Positions 21,760 to 34,293 are shown, counted from the stretch's first letter. The stretch: DNA of 64,000 nt from Laetiporus sulphureus 93-53 (GCF_001632365.1 NW_024468551.1:188602-252601); one strand, 5' to 3'. The notes: generated by a model not told the origin, from the sequence alone. Translations and numbers: made by a program.

Positions 21760-23682
21760 GAACGTATGAATATCCTTTGATATGTCGTCCGGAGTGGACT
21801 GTCAGTTAAATGGTCAATTCTTCTGATAGTCCGCTAAAGTAGCATGAAGGCCATACCGAAAGTAGAACCATGTTAAGAACGATGCCGTCTACAGGCTTTA
21901 CAATATGAAAATCTACTGCATACATAGATCAGCGTTATAAAGGGTAGGATAAATTTGTTTGGAAGTCCATACGAAGTGTGAAACGATTTGACCGTCTTTG
22001 CAATTCGCAAACGGTTCATGCAGTCTGCTTCGTCAGGAATGAGGAACGATTGATGACCCGGAGGCTCTGTGGGAGGGAGAGCAAGCACACTGTCGGTGAC
22101 CGCATGCGTGACCAAGGTTACGTAATGGATCGCGCCTATCAGTCATACCTGGTCCCGCTCGCTAACCGTAGCCCCTCCATTCTAATCAGCTACGAAAGGC
22201 TATGTACTAAAATTCGGAACCTCGAGAACCTTCTGGATGAAACAATAGACGAAAAGGAAGGTATCGGAGATGAACACTCTGGACGCCCTGGTCCGATTGT
22301 ACGGTACGTACCTGGCAAAACCTCTTTACTTGCAAACCAGAAAAGATGTTTCCACAAGTGATGTGTCATCCATTGAAGCAAATGGTGTTGTTCGTCACAA
22401 CAATAGTAATTCATGCTGCAGCGCGAGACGAGAGCAATCATGTAGTCTTAGCAACTGCTAGACTAGCAAGAGCAAAAGCCATGTCAGTCGCATCATGCAT
22501 GGGGTGGCGCGATAAGACCTCGGCGCGGTGCCAACCTGCTCGCCAACCGTGAAACCAGAACACCTCTGAGAGTCAGAATGGAGGAATATTCTGATTCTGA
22601 CAGGCCTGGCGCGGTCGATCAGATTATGTGCGCAGCATAGTGGGCGCTGGCTTAATCGAGCTATAATCTCCAAAGCGACTCTGGAGGTGCTTCCACGCCC
22701 ATAATCGCATCCTCTACGATTTTGCTGATGCAGTCGAACTTGAAGTTATCTGCTCGGCGTTCGCAGCGACAAACGTCACCAGGAAGCGGCGGCGATGCGA
22801 CGGAAGACGGTGAACGAGTGCAGCGTTCTTTCAGCTTCTCATGCAGTGCGAGTGTCTTCCGCCTGTCGAGCTGAGGTCGCAAGCGAGTCTAGTCAATAAA
22901 GAGGTTACGTACGGTTTGTATAGTAAGAAGATCAATATCCAGCATCTATTCAAATATGATGATACGCAACGGCGATTCGGGGTGGTTAACGTATTGACCA
23001 GGCGATTATGCGCCAGTCGTGGCGCGATATAATCGACCCAGAATCTCTCAAAATCGGTGCAATAATCATCACAGACTCGAATTCATCGATGTCACTGACC
23101 TTGGCTATTTTCAGGCAGTGTACGCTGAAATGCAGCCAGGTTGCCGATCCATCCTGTAGCGGTCGTGGCAAGCCTTGGCGCGACAGCATTTGTATATTCT
23201 GATTGATCTACCGATAGAAGATCACTATGTGTCACGCTTTACGCTCTGCCGTATCACACGCTAAATTATAGAACAATCAAACTTGCAGGTGCACAATCGA
23301 CTCAGACTCGCTGTGAGAATGGTCGCAGAATGGTCCGTATTGGCCTCTCCTGATTTTATGTTGTGACGTTTCGGGTACGAAAATGCGTTGACTGAAATTC
23401 GGCCAACAGGACCCTAAATTATGCGGTTTGCGATGAATCTAGGAGAATCTCGACTTGATTATCGACGTGCTGCAGCAATAACACCCGGCCTTCAATCATG
23501 ATTGCGCGCTCACATATTTCCGTCGCACCTTCTTTCGCATCTTTCCATGATACAGTCGGACTCGAAATCCATAGCATGGAATGCCCCGGGCTCGCCAGTC
23601 GGAAATGCAGATATAAAATGTGAGGCCGAGGCTTTGAGGAACCTTAGTTCCCGAACACTCTTAACTCCCAAAGCCAACTTCG
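21760..23682. other. Intergenic, no gene recognised
   Basis: Short open frames on both strands; none has a recognisable motif. A minus-strand frame at 22661-22882 is compositionally plausible (KLKERC...KIVEDAIMG) but unsupported. Confidence 0.45.
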
Positions 23683-24163
23683 ATGTCCAGCACGCTTTCG
23701 CTCGTCCTTTTCAAGCAGTCCTCACTGTTTCCTCAGGATACTGCTCATTGGGCCTTGTGCGTCGCTTTAACATCCAAAAAAAAAATTTCATGTTGACAGT
23801 GTACCCGAACTACTTCTTTATAGGTTCCTTGCGCAAAATGGTGCACCTACTGGGACGCTCTTCCGTGTCTCCAAAGAGTCTTTAATTGGCAGGACCAACT
23901 ACCCGGGGCCAATCGTTGACCAAAAACCCACCGATTCTTCGTCTCTCCGTTCCGTTGTGATCATCAAGAGCGGGAGTAATATCACCGACGCCGCTTTGCA
24001 CACGGCGTGCCTCGCAGCTGCTCAGGGTCGACCGTTTGACCTTATCGTGAACAATTGTCAGAGATTCTGCACCGAGGTGTTGGTTAGGCTGGTCAATGCC
24101 GCATACATCTCGCAAGCAGAATTTGATGCTTTGGCGTCGAAGGGCTTCACACCGCTCGTCTGA
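23683..24163 (+). CDS. Small HWAL/NCQ-motif protein (LRAT/PPPDE-like papain fold)
   Basis: Two exons: 23683-23756 and 23824-24163, joined by a 67-bp GTGCGT..ATAG intron; 414 nt, 137 residues. After splicing it reads DTAHWALFLAQNGAPTGTLF..., with the conserved His of a HWAL/F motif, and RPFDLIVNNCQRFCTEVLVRL with the conserved NCQ cysteine, then ISQAEFDALASKGFTPLV. His followed by Asn-Cys-Gln in a small protein is the arrangement of fungal LRAT/PPPDE-like papain-fold proteins (acyltransferase or thiol hydrolase activity in relatives; activity here unknown). No signal peptide. The intron is the only way to join both motifs; read through, the frame breaks in an A-run. Confidence 0.7.
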
Positions 24164-25654
24164 ACGGAGTACGCAACTGGGAATACGAAGGCCAAGGTGG
24201 GTGTTATTCGCTATGGTTGTACCTGCTTATCGATAAACATATGTATCTTCTTCGCAACACAGTTCCGGCCGTTTGATCACCATCCGACAACCTTTGTTCA
24301 CGTTGCTGGGGAACATGCTGCTGTTTTGTGTATATCTATCGCCTTTCCGCATGTTTTGATCGTCTATCCCGGGGAGTCCGATATGCAATTGTTTTTGACC
24401 AATTTATATTATACCGCCACCGGCGGTCGAAGACGAGTTGTACATGGGTACAAGGCATCACGAAAGCTCATAATATGGCTTACGACACTTTTATCCATTT
24501 GCTGTCACCAAAAAAAAGACAGGAAGTTCAAGAAAGCATCAGCACCTACTTGTCTTAAAGTCTCCTCCGGATTTGAAGCTCCTTATCGTGCGCTTATTGG
24601 CTTGTGCGACCCACAGCCAGCAAGAACAAGTCAAAAAGGACGTGCTCGAGCTACAAGTCAATTGGATTTTGTCTGACCTTGAAGCGTAGCATAGGACTAG
24701 TGAAGTACTAGGGGTGTAAGTATGCACAGATGGTTTAATCTCCAATAGATATGTATCTATCCCGGGTCAAGGACCGCGAGTGCTTAAGTGAAAAGCTTGC
24801 TGTACTAAACATCGCATTCGTCAAGCAAGCGGCCGATGTCGGACCAAGCCGTTCTGTGGCGCAAGACGGTGTTAGCGACAAGGGCTTGTACAGGCGGCCG
24901 TGCTCTCGTCATCTATGAAATGTCTATAAAAGGAGCCTACGTACCGTCTATGACCGGTGAGCAGGTGGACGACGCGGCATTCCGTAGACCTGGGGACTCG
25001 GGAGACGATTTGCCGGGAAGAAAGGGTGTGGTTTGAATGCAGGCTCGATCGATACTAATGATCGCGAAACCTCCGATATGCAATATCAAGCGGGCATTGG
25101 GAGCAATTGTCTTCACTCTAGTAGATCTTCTGTGCATAGCAGAATCACATCCGTGGAGTAACTTGCTTAATTATGAATCACAAACCCAAATTGACGCGGG
25201 GGCAGTGCAAATATGTTTCAGTAAAAAATGAGAAAAGTCCGCTTTTCAACATCATTTTCACTTCGTCCGCTTTGTGGACTTCTGAAGTGTTTTTTTTTTC
25301 AGGTTGTCTCAATAGAGTTCTGAGCGGTATGACTGGCTCTCGAGCAGTGTGGAATGAGTTCAACTTCGAGCAACCTTGTACAACATAAGAACATTTTCAC
25401 GAACGACTCGACTCGTTCATGAAATCCAATCTTATTAATAAGATCGATCGAAGCTACGATGATGTTCTCACGGCTTATTTGTTCTTCATGCGGGCTGGCC
25501 AAAATTACATTTACGACCCAGACAAGCCTTTTCGACTCTTTTCAACCACCTGAAGTGACCTGTTTTGATGCCACGTCTAAGGACCCATGCCCACATGGTT
25601 TAGCCTCTCATGGAAAAGCAAGAGATGTCGATTAGGATAGGCATGCAGTGTACG
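24164..25654. other. Intergenic with short element similarities
   Basis: No gene. The segment near 24488-24545 resembles 26083-26140 (TTTTATCCA..., an A-run, GACAG.AAGT.CAAGAAAG), probably remnants of a small dispersed element. Confidence 0.45.
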
Positions 25655-26062
25655 ATCTAACTTCACGGCCAGTTCCACAGCTATGTGAACTCGCGTTGAA
25701 AGCGTATGTGCTAATTTTCATTGAACGCTAGAAAGCGCAGCTGTAGCCGTATCGAACAACCCTACAGCGCGCCTCGTCACTGCATCAAAATGGTGCAATC
25801 ACTCTCGAAGAATATACGACGCCATTGCGGGCCATAGTTGCTAATTGGAAGTAATGGCTGACATCCATGCTCGAGAAAACCTGGAACAAAGATCAGAGAA
25901 GCGTGCTCTCGGTATCTTTCAATCCACTCGCCCCAGTTGAGTGTCTTCCTTGCTTACAGCAGACTCGGAGGACGTGTCCGAAAGTATCAGCTATCACGCA
26001 GACCTTTAGACGATTCGGAGGACTACGTCGACGTCGACGGAACATTGCCGTGTACGCATGCA

Positions 26063-26155
26063 TCAGGAAAACTCAAATCCGGCTTTTATCCACTTCGTGT
26101 CGCAAAAAAAGACAGCAAGTCCAAGAAAGTTCTATCACTTTGTCACGAATCACAG
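26063..26155. mobile_element. Element-like insert at deletion junction of transporter copy 2
   Basis: Begins with TCAGGAAAACTCAAAT, identical to both termini of the MITE at 36537-36728, but the interior differs and no second terminus was found. It sits exactly where the transporter 5' half is missing. Confidence 0.5.
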
Positions 26156-27289
26156 CGAAGATGAAATTCACGATTGGGTAGGGTCATGTTCTCGGACTCG
26201 CCCACCAACGCATGGTTTATTACCCATGAAGCACCCATTATTTCCGTGCAACGTCTCAAAGTATGGAAACGAAATGGCGTTCATATGTAATTCTATTGAG
26301 CTAGTTCTAACGTACGTGGAGAACAAGCGTTTCAAGAAAGAGCAGTGTGCCCTGCGACTTATACGCCTTGAGTTGAGAATGCCTCATGCTTTCCTCCTCT
26401 GATATTTCCACAGGCTCTACGAGGCGCTGACAGATCTAAAGACATGGCTGTTTTTCTTGTTCTGTGCTCTGGACAATGTTCCGAATAGCTTGACTAGTCG
26501 GACGCAAATCATATGGACTCCTTCGGCTTCGCGAACGAGGAGACGACGCTCTTCGCCTTGTCAGCAGCATCATTGAGCTGGTTACCATATTTTCCGGCGT
26601 GCAACTTGATTCTCGGCTGAGGGACGCGCGAGCGTACGTCCGGTTCTTTTGGTACTTGCTGATACTACTGGGGATCTTACTGGTCAGTCTGCTTTGTTGT
26701 CAAGAATTAACCAGTACATTATTTTATGTGCAGGTCGGGGCTATATCAGTGCTTACACCATCTTCTAATAGATATTAATGTCACGGCGTTCGTGCTGTCG
26801 CTATCTTGGTTGACCAATGTCACAGCAGGCCATACAAAGAAAGTCACGTCCAACGCCATAACGTTGATTGGCTATTGCGTAGGCAACTCCGCAGGGCCAT
26901 TCACATGGCAAGAACAATACGAGCTCCGGTGAGTACGAATAATGTCGTCAAGGAAACGCACTCACTGATCAGACCATGTTGCTTGGGCTGTCATCGGCAT
27001 CTGTTATGTATGTTGCATGTTTATTCTGCTCATCATCCGGTTCCTTCTGGCGCGGGAAAACAGACGTCGAGATATGGAGGAACGTGACACGATTTACGAC
27101 GACGTTTCCATCGAAGTTCTCCTACCGGACGGCACGCACGTAGAGAAGAAGGTAGAAAAGGTGCGTCAGGTTCCCTGTTGCCGCGGTACGATGCACATAT
27201 TGGTTCGTTGACTCGCCATTGTTGCTCCACAGGAGTACTTAGACTTGACAGACAAACAAAATCGTGATTTCAGGTACGCGTCCATTTGA
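26155..27289 (+). pseudogene. Dal5-type MFS transporter, 5'-truncated decayed copy
   Basis: Homologous to 16720-17910. It begins at the SPTNAWFITHE exon; everything upstream (start codon, first ~5-6 membrane segments) is gone. Lesions compared with copy 1: loss of the NQTG part near 26310; single-base losses near 26512 (ATCATATGG for ATCATCATGG) and 26551 (CTTCGCCTTGT for CTTCGCCCTTGT); a ~21-bp deletion removing LLPWTDK near 26685; and a ~16-bp deletion of a splice acceptor near 26970. The C-terminal exons (LLARENRRRDMEERD, EYLDLTDKQNRDFRYA) remain well conserved, ending at TGA 27287-27289. Confidence 0.88.
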
Positions 27290-27666
27290 CAATGCACAAT
27301 CTTATTCGCATGCGAGGGCGTCCTTAACAGGTCGATATCCCGGACCACTGCTTTAAGTGTCGCTTTCGAATCATCATATTATTCTCGTCGAAAAAATGGG
27401 ATAATACGGCGGCCGAGCTGATTTTTCCATCAACTTCTCTCCGACTTCAATGTGTCAATCCGTAGTCTTCATCCTGTTTGTTCTAAAATTTCCTCGGACG
27501 TATGTCAGCCGTGATAAATAAGACACAGATCGTCATTCTATCAATACAGTGGTGCGAAAATGTGCATACCACCAATCCATCCCTCGCCAGGAGATATTGC
27601 AGATGGACTCTCACTTAACAATCACTACAGCATGCTCGGTAGCAGAACACAACGCCATTAGAAAGC

Positions 27667-29873
27667 TCACGCGGATGCAGTTGCAGTCGCTGTTACAGTC
27701 TGGCCCTGATCGTTGATTTCGGGTACAGCAGCAAAGTCGGTCGCGATGCCGAACACCGCGTTGAACGCGTCCGCCTGTGCACCGGTACCGACAGCTGCAG
27801 AGCTAGCCGCGGATGCGGCAGTCTGGCAGGTCGTTTTCGCGAGGTCGTTCGCGCCGCAGGCGTCATCGACCTGTTGACAGATGAAGCTGGTGATAACCGC
27901 GATACCATCTGCTGAGCCTGATGAACAGGTCAGAATCTGCGATGATCGATATCATATAGTTGCGATACTCACCATGATTGTACGAGCTTAGGTCGGCAGG
28001 ACGGAATGAGGTCTCTGTGCGGCCATCGAACCCATCGCCGAACTCAATTTCAGGCACAGAGCAGGAGCCGAAGTCACCAATCTGAGCCGCTGTTGAAGTT
28101 GAGCTCGATGAGGCTGCAGAAGCCGTAGTAGTAGCAGTAGCGGACGCTGACGTGGTCTAGAGCCCGTTCATATGAGTTGAGATCATGAAGGAATAAAACA
28201 CAAACACTCACAGCGGCATCGGCGGCCGCCGCGGCGGTCGAGCTCATCGAAGCAGCGGCAGCCGTGGAGGTACCAGCAGAGGCAGAAATCGTCACGCCAG
28301 TGTTACTGACCTCGGGGACGGACGCGAAGTCGGTGGTGATCCCGAAGACAGCATTGAATGCATCAGCTTGTGCGCCAGTGCCGGCAGCAGCGGAGCTGGC
28401 TGCTTCAGCTGCGGTTGCACATGTTGACTTGGCGAGCGCATTCGCTCCGCACGTGTTAGTGAGGGCATCGCACATGAACGAGGTGATGACGGCGATAGCG
28501 TCAGCAGAGCCTAGTACTATGTATCAGTACAACAGGAGGCATCCACTTTCGGACAAGACGCACCATGGTTGTACGAGGTCTGGTTCACTGGCTGGAACGC
28601 GGTTTCAGTCCGTCCGTCAAAACCAGTACCGAACTCAATCTCAGGAATGGAGCATGAACCGAAGTCGCCAATCTGGGAAGCAGACAGAGTCGATGACGCC
28701 GCGGCGGCACTGCTGGTGGCAGTAGAACTGGCGCTGACAGCCTGCAGTGCATCCATTAGCATGACGAGTCATTCAGTCTTACGATTGGACTTACAGCAAC
28801 GTTGGTGAGCGCGCTGGTAGCAGCAGAAGTGGTGGCCGCCACAGACGAAGCTGCCGCCACATTGACACTCACCGTTGCTGTTACTGTCACTGTCACGGTA
28901 GGGACCTGCGTTTATGGATCAGTGACTTGACGTTCCGCAGTTGCAGACATGCATAACATACAGCGCAGGTGGCCGTGTCGCTATCAGTGGTGCTGACAAT
29001 CTGCAGCACGGCGGATATCAGCAAGATTAAATGTCCTACTGAATGCATGGAGCTCACCGCAACATTGGTAACCGTCGTAGAGGTAGCAGAAGACGCGGAG
29101 GCTGCGGCTGCAGTGGCAGTGGACGTCAGCGTCACTCCTTGGTCGCTGACCTCCGGAATTGCAGCGAAGTCAGTGGTGATACCGAAGACGGCATTGAACG
29201 CATCAGCTTGTGCTCCAGATCCCGACGGAGCCGAGCTGGCTGCTGCTGCTGCTGACGCGCACGTCGTCTTAGCAAGCTCATTGGCACCGCAGGTGTTCGT
29301 GAGAGCATCACACATGAACTGCGTGATGATGGCGATGTTCTGTGCGGACCCTAGAACGATGAATAATCAGTACATTGAGACGATAAGGTTAGCAGAAGTT
29401 GATACCATGATCGTACGATGTCTGATTGACCGGCTGGAACGATGTTTCCTTCCGTCCGTCAAAACCAGTACCGAACTCGATCTCCGGAACGCTGCAGGAC
29501 CCGAAATCTCCAATCTGAGAAGTGGTCGTGGTCGTACTCGCAGACACTGCGGAAGCCGTCAAGGTAGAGGAGGCGACAGCCTAAACAAGTGGCGTCAATC
29601 GACGAACTCTATCCAATGTGATTGTTGCATACCGTGGCAGCACCGGAGGTCTCGTCTACTGTTACAGTGACAATCTTTGCTCATATATCAGTGGCACAGC
29701 CTTCCACTTTTGTAAGACGGCCATACAGCACAAGTGGACGTATCGCCACGAGCGTTGAGATCATACGCGCGCGGAGCCGGGGTGGGGTAGATTCTGAGAG
29801 GACGAGCGATAGCCTGCTTGGACAAGGCCAGCAGCGAGAGAGTGAAGAGAGCAACAGTCGGCTTCGAGAACAT
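27667..29873 (-). CDS. Secreted modular protein, three Cys-containing ~110-residue modules
   Basis: Start at ATG 29873. Signal peptide MFSKPTVALFTLSLLAL..A-ARPLRIYPTP, a short exon ending TSTCA, then IVTVTVDETSGAAT. Three modules follow, each split by an intron after SYxHG. Consensus: QIGDFGSCSxPEIEFGxGFDG, xFxPxxxxSYNHG, GSAxxIAVITxFxC, CGANxLAKxTC, GAQADAFNAVFGIxTDFA, PE. Four Cys per module are conserved, so disulfides are likely. Modules lie at about 29590-29060, 28740-28215 and 28155-27667, joined by Ala/Ser/Thr-rich linkers expected to be O-glycosylated; an extra linker (VPTVTVTVTATVSVNVAAA) separates modules 1 and 2. It ends TATATASA. All junctions are GT..AG. Similar single-module secreted proteins of unknown function occur in wood-decay basidiomycetes (from memory, not checked). 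Confidence 0.82.
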
Positions 29874-29875
29874 CT

Positions 29876-30785
29876 CGCAAAGGATTGGATTTACAAATGA
29901 AGGTGATGCTGGCCCGCGCGCACTGTAGTTGAAACGAAGGTGACTCCTGGTCAAAAAAGAAGGGACGGTCGTTCAACGACACGGGAGAGAATGACACCCA
30001 GGGGAAAGAAAAGAATCCGGAAAGTAGAGATTGCATACTGCATGACGTGCAGCTTTTATGTTCTCCAGAAGACATGAAGGGACATCCAAACCGTTCCTTG
30101 GCAACGACCATTACGGTCACCATAACAGAGTAGATCATAGATCAGAGGATTCCGCCTGTCGTGTGCCTGGCATACATACGGGCGTTGCTGCATTGCATCG
30201 ACGGTTGTCCAGAGAACCAGGTTGCTTCTGAATGGTTGCTAGGTTCTGCCTTGAGATTTAAACTCCTTGTTAGAAGTACGTTGTGCGCTATGGTGAAGTC
30301 CGGGGGTTTCGCGAACGTTGTTCCAAGCATGCTCGCTCAGTGGCGTGCCGTATGTTGGAAAGTTGCTCGGAATAGAATCGTACTGAATGATTTATTGCTA
30401 GCTCCAGAGGGATATGATGACCGGGCCGTCTGGAGTCCTGAATGTCATAGTAGCGAGAACCCGTGCACGAGTCTCGAACTGATTTCCTTGTAGACGATGC
30501 CATAGTAATCGCATGATCATAAATGCACGTCGGGAACGAGGACGCGAGTGCCATGTGGGAGCGAATGGCGAAGATTCGTCAATAGTCAAAGTTCGAACGA
30601 ATGGGGTTGGGCACATCATGTCTTGTCAATGTAGAAAATTCATGCTCTTGTCCCTCCCGAGGCAGCTGAGGGCCATGGTCCATAGTTGTTCGAAAAGCAA
30701 GTAGCTGGCGGACGTAATGAAACGGAGCTTTTGGTTGATGGTGTATCATATATGGTGATTAATCTCTTTATGAAAGAAATTGTTG
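29876..30785. other. Intergenic, no gene recognised
   Basis: Promoter side of the secreted-protein gene, followed by unassigned sequence. Open frames at 30142-30620 show no motif. Confidence 0.5.
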
Positions 30786-30857
30786 TCCGATATGGTGTAG
30801 TGGCTAACATTATCGCCTCTCACGCGATAGCCCGGGGTTCGATTCCCCGTGTCGGAA
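30786..30857 (+). tRNA. tRNA-Glu (anticodon CTC)
   Basis: 72 nt with a full cloverleaf. Acceptor TCCGATA pairs with TGTCGGA (one G-U); D-arm with GTGTAGTGGCTAAC; anticodon stem ATCGC/GCGAT with loop CTCTCAC giving anticodon CTC; T-arm CGGGG TTCGATT CCCCG; discriminator A. A-box and B-box promoters are intact and there is no intron. Expected to be functional. Confidence 0.95.
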
Positions 30858-31159
30858 GGTTTTGTGTTTATCGACGGTGTTTCGTGGCCTCAAAGCTTTT
30901 GTAAGTCTTCTTTTTGTTGGGTATCAGAAAAGGTTCCATATTGCTGTTGAACAGGTGCACAGCTACGATTATACATGTGTCCTGACCAGTTACATGAAGT
31001 CATATATAAGTATACCTGGCTTCTCATGATCGTAGAATGCTTCGCGTTTGCTCTACGTTTGCTCCGACTTCAGCATCCGGCTGGAACTCATATAGTAAGC
31101 TTACTGTCCTCATTGCAAACTCACGTACGCTGTTCAGTATCAGGGCAGGTCTAATCCAT
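30858..31159. other. Intergenic between tRNA and P450-2
   Basis: 3' flank of the tRNA, including a T-run near 30909-30918 suited to Pol III termination. Nothing else seen. Confidence 0.5.
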
Positions 31160-33394
31160 TCAATCAACGTTAATCTGCGAGATGAGCTTGACCGCGTTCT
31201 TCGATCGCGGACGGATATCGCAGACGAAGGGCCTAGGATGACTAGTCTTGTTCTTGAAGCTGTTCAAACGAGAGATCACAGAAGTTCGTACCTAATTGTT
31301 CCAGATGCGAAGGAGATGACAGGCTCGATCTCCTTCCCTGAGACGTCTCGGGCCTTGTGGATACTGAAGATCGCGAGGATGTTGGCGACGGCGAGCCAGA
31401 TGCTCTCGTCGCCGAATTGCCGGCCGGCACACAGTCTGACATGAGGTGTTCAGCAATGGATCACCCGATAGATACAAGAACAAGATTCACCGCCGACCGA
31501 AGCCAAACACTATGTTGTATGGGTCGCGTGTTGCTGCGTCTGCAGGGCTCATCTCGAGGAAGCGTTCCGGACGGAACGCATCTGGCTCGAAATACATGTT
31601 CGGGTCTCGTGTCATCGCCCTGTTAGCAATCCTCAGCCTGAACTTTATAGTAGATGTGATCATGACGTACCAGATGTTGGCCATCACCATGGACTCTCCA
31701 GGGATGTGGTATCCCCTATATTCGTCATCTTCCATGAGCTGGTGGGGTAGACCTGAGGTGATTGTTCAGCTCTTAATGCGTGCTACGCATGTGATAGACA
31801 CATCATCGAACCTAGAGGTGCTGGAGGATTCCACCTGACATATGCATAGTCAAGTTGACGGCCAGCGGAACACGGCGCATGATTGATTGAAACATACCGA
31901 TACACCTCCCTGAGAAGGCAGTCTACGTATGGAAGGGACTCTCTATCCTCGAACTCTGGCAAGCGACTGTTGCCTATAACACGGTCGATTTCTTCTTGCG
32001 CTTTGCTGCATGCTTCCGGGAACAACGTCATAGCCAGCACGAACGATTTCAAGCTTGTTGCGGTCTATCACACGCAAGGTTCAGTATAACCGTCAATCTG
32101 ACAGAGCAATGATCGCCTACAGTATCGGTTCCGGCTGATAGAGCAAGTCAGTTAGTTAGTGGCTTGCTTTCAGCTGTATGAAATGTCCTACCTCCATACA
32201 CAATATTGGCGGCACCTTTCACCTCGTCTCTCATTTCAGGTGACATATCTCCATCCTTTGACATCTCCTCAATCAGTGACGATAGGAACGACGGCTTTGC
32301 TGTCCCAAGGACCTTCCAGGAGTACGTCAGGTCATCTGTGACGAAATCTCGTGTCCCGACATACCATCGCCTCCTTCACTTTCTCGTACGGCGTGTCAAT
32401 CATTCGCTGTACCAGTTTCCTGACTTCATACGCTCTCTTTTTGAAACCGCCTCCTGGCATCCATTCTGGAATGTACCGCACTAATGTGAACAGAGACCGT
32501 CCTGTTAGAAGCCCTGATGTGAAATGAACAGGGAGGCGTGCTTACAAAACGGAAAGAAGTCCACCAGTGTCGCAGCTGCACTCCCCGCTTCAACTGTTCC
32601 TGCCAAGGCGGCTTCCGACAAGTTGATGAACTCGTCATCCGCAGAGGTGACGCTGTGCCCATAGGCAATCTCCATCATGAGCGCGCCGACATACCTATGC
32701 CACGTTGTAATCAGCCACGAAGGCGTGGTCATCGACAAAACCGTCATCACGCTATTACCTCTTGAGATGCGAGAAGTGGTCTTCTGGAGTTTGAAGCATT
32801 GAGTGTAAAAGACGATTCGTCTCCCTGCGCTGAATCGGCTTATAGCTGTCCAGAGCGACCTTCGTTTGTAAGGCTGTCTGAATCCATTTGCGCTGCAGCT
32901 TCCATCTATCGCCATACGGGAGAATCGTCACGTTATGTGTAAATCCGATCCTGTGTCGAGTAATCACGAATGAGCACTCTTCGCGTCTCCGCGTGATCTC
33001 ACGCTCTCACATCTCGGTGATTAGGATGAAACGCGGCCTGTCGGAGTACTTGGCCCCTCCCTTTTCAAGCAGGTCTTGTGCGGCTTGAGCGGAATTCAAG
33101 ATCAACAAGGGTTTCCGGAACAGCTTAGCATAAATGACATCGCCTGCAAGAGGCCGCTGCAACGTCAGAAGGAGACCGTTATAGCGAGTCATTGTGCATC
33201 ATACCATACTGCTTTGTCCAGTCAGCGAATGCTCTCTGTTGATACTCCAACGGGACTTGATGAACGTTCCCTAGAACCGGAAGGGGTTTCGGGCCAGGAG
33301 GTAGACGGTTGTGCTTGCCGTTCGTCCATGGAGCATAACGGAGCACAACTAGTACGGCGAGCAGAACGACACTAATGATCGCGCCCATCTTCAA
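31160..33394 (-). CDS. Cytochrome P450 monooxygenase, intact (P450-2)
   Basis: Start ATG 33394: N-terminal anchor [15 protein letters not shown], then the proline hinge [13 protein letters not shown]. In order: [67 protein letters not shown]-helix AGTDT on a 14-nt exon (32121-32134) followed by [10 protein letters not shown]-helix [13 protein letters not shown] on a 23-nt exon; [29 protein letters not shown], intron, LCAGR with the haem Cys (CPGR changed to CAGR); final exon [14 protein letters not shown], stop at 31160. All exons are in frame. ER-bound monooxygenase needing cytochrome P450 reductase; substrate unknown. An 18-bp TGACGTCA palindrome lies about 660 bp upstream. Confidence 0.93.
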
Positions 33395-34293
33395 AGATGT
33401 GGCAATATCTGGCAGGCGGGCTTAAGATGATGTGCTGGATGCTCGCTATAGCGTCTATGGTGCCTTTTATCGCACTAGCACGCTAACAGGCTTCACATTA
33501 TCCGTCACATCGAAAAAGCGCTGATGAGAGTCGATGGAATGTTCCTGTGTACCTGACGTGCGATCTAGACGCTTCCGCGAGCTCCGATGGCTCGCGGAGA
33601 ATCGATCTTCAAGATTGATACCTTGCGAATGTGAAAGTGTGAAGAAGTTTAATTTTCGCGGAATGCGACCTACATAGTATGATGGTGCTGTAAACTGCCG
33701 TCCATGCTGCTCAGAGCTCTGGCGGAAGATCGAGAGGCTGCAGAGTTTGCAATAACATTCTGTCAAATGAGAAAATCTAACTTACAACGAAGAAGAGCGG
33801 AGTGTGGTCTCAATGACTTGGAGCGGTAGTTTTACCTGGAGTCATCTTCGGAAGTCTGATGGTGTGGATGTCCGCCTGTGCCGCATGCTGTTCACAAGGC
33901 ACCGTCCGTATATAGCTACTTAAGGTGGCCAGATCTGGCATATCGCGACTGTAACAGAGGGTATGCATTACAAGCAATCGAGCTTTTAGGCGAAGTTCCG
34001 ACGCGGTTGCGCTCAACCGTTGAGTGGCGAACACGTAACGCCTGTGACACACGCGTGACGTCACGCGTTTTCGCTTCGTAATTTTTGATATTCAAAGACT
34101 ACTGCTTTCACATGGTCGCGTCAACCTATAAAGCATGTAATACGGTCACCAGCAGTGCATTTGAGCCAATTCCCGTACAGATTTTCGTTGAAGTCTACAA
34201 GATCCGACAATGAGACTATGCAGTGTACAATCAGGCTTACTTTCAGTATGCAGGCAGATAAATTATTCCTTCGATCAATCAGCACATATAGAC
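33395..34293. other. Intergenic; promoter side of P450-2
   Basis: Contains the palindrome at 34051-34068. No gene. A stretch near 33430-33500 weakly resembles 43650-43745. Confidence 0.55.
34051..34068. promoter_or_regulatory. 18-bp perfect palindrome with CRE core (ACGCGTGACGTCACGCGT)
   Basis: Perfect 18-bp palindrome centred on TGACGTCA, the consensus site of ATF/CREB-type bZIP factors, about 660 bp upstream of the P450-2 start. Related sites precede P450-5 and P450-8. Confidence 0.55.

Larger units (their letters stand above)
25655..29875 (+). repeat. Segmental duplication copy 2 (transporter + secreted protein)
   Basis: Second copy of 14780-19560, same orientation. The transporter 5' half is deleted and replaced by a ~90-bp element-like insert (26063-26155). 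The secreted-protein part is longer and intact. Confidence 0.88.

Noticed and set aside
24488..26140. Short similarity between 24488-24545 and 26083-26140 as a full transposon
   Set aside because: No terminal repeats or target duplications could be matched at 24.5 kb; only a ~55-bp resemblance.
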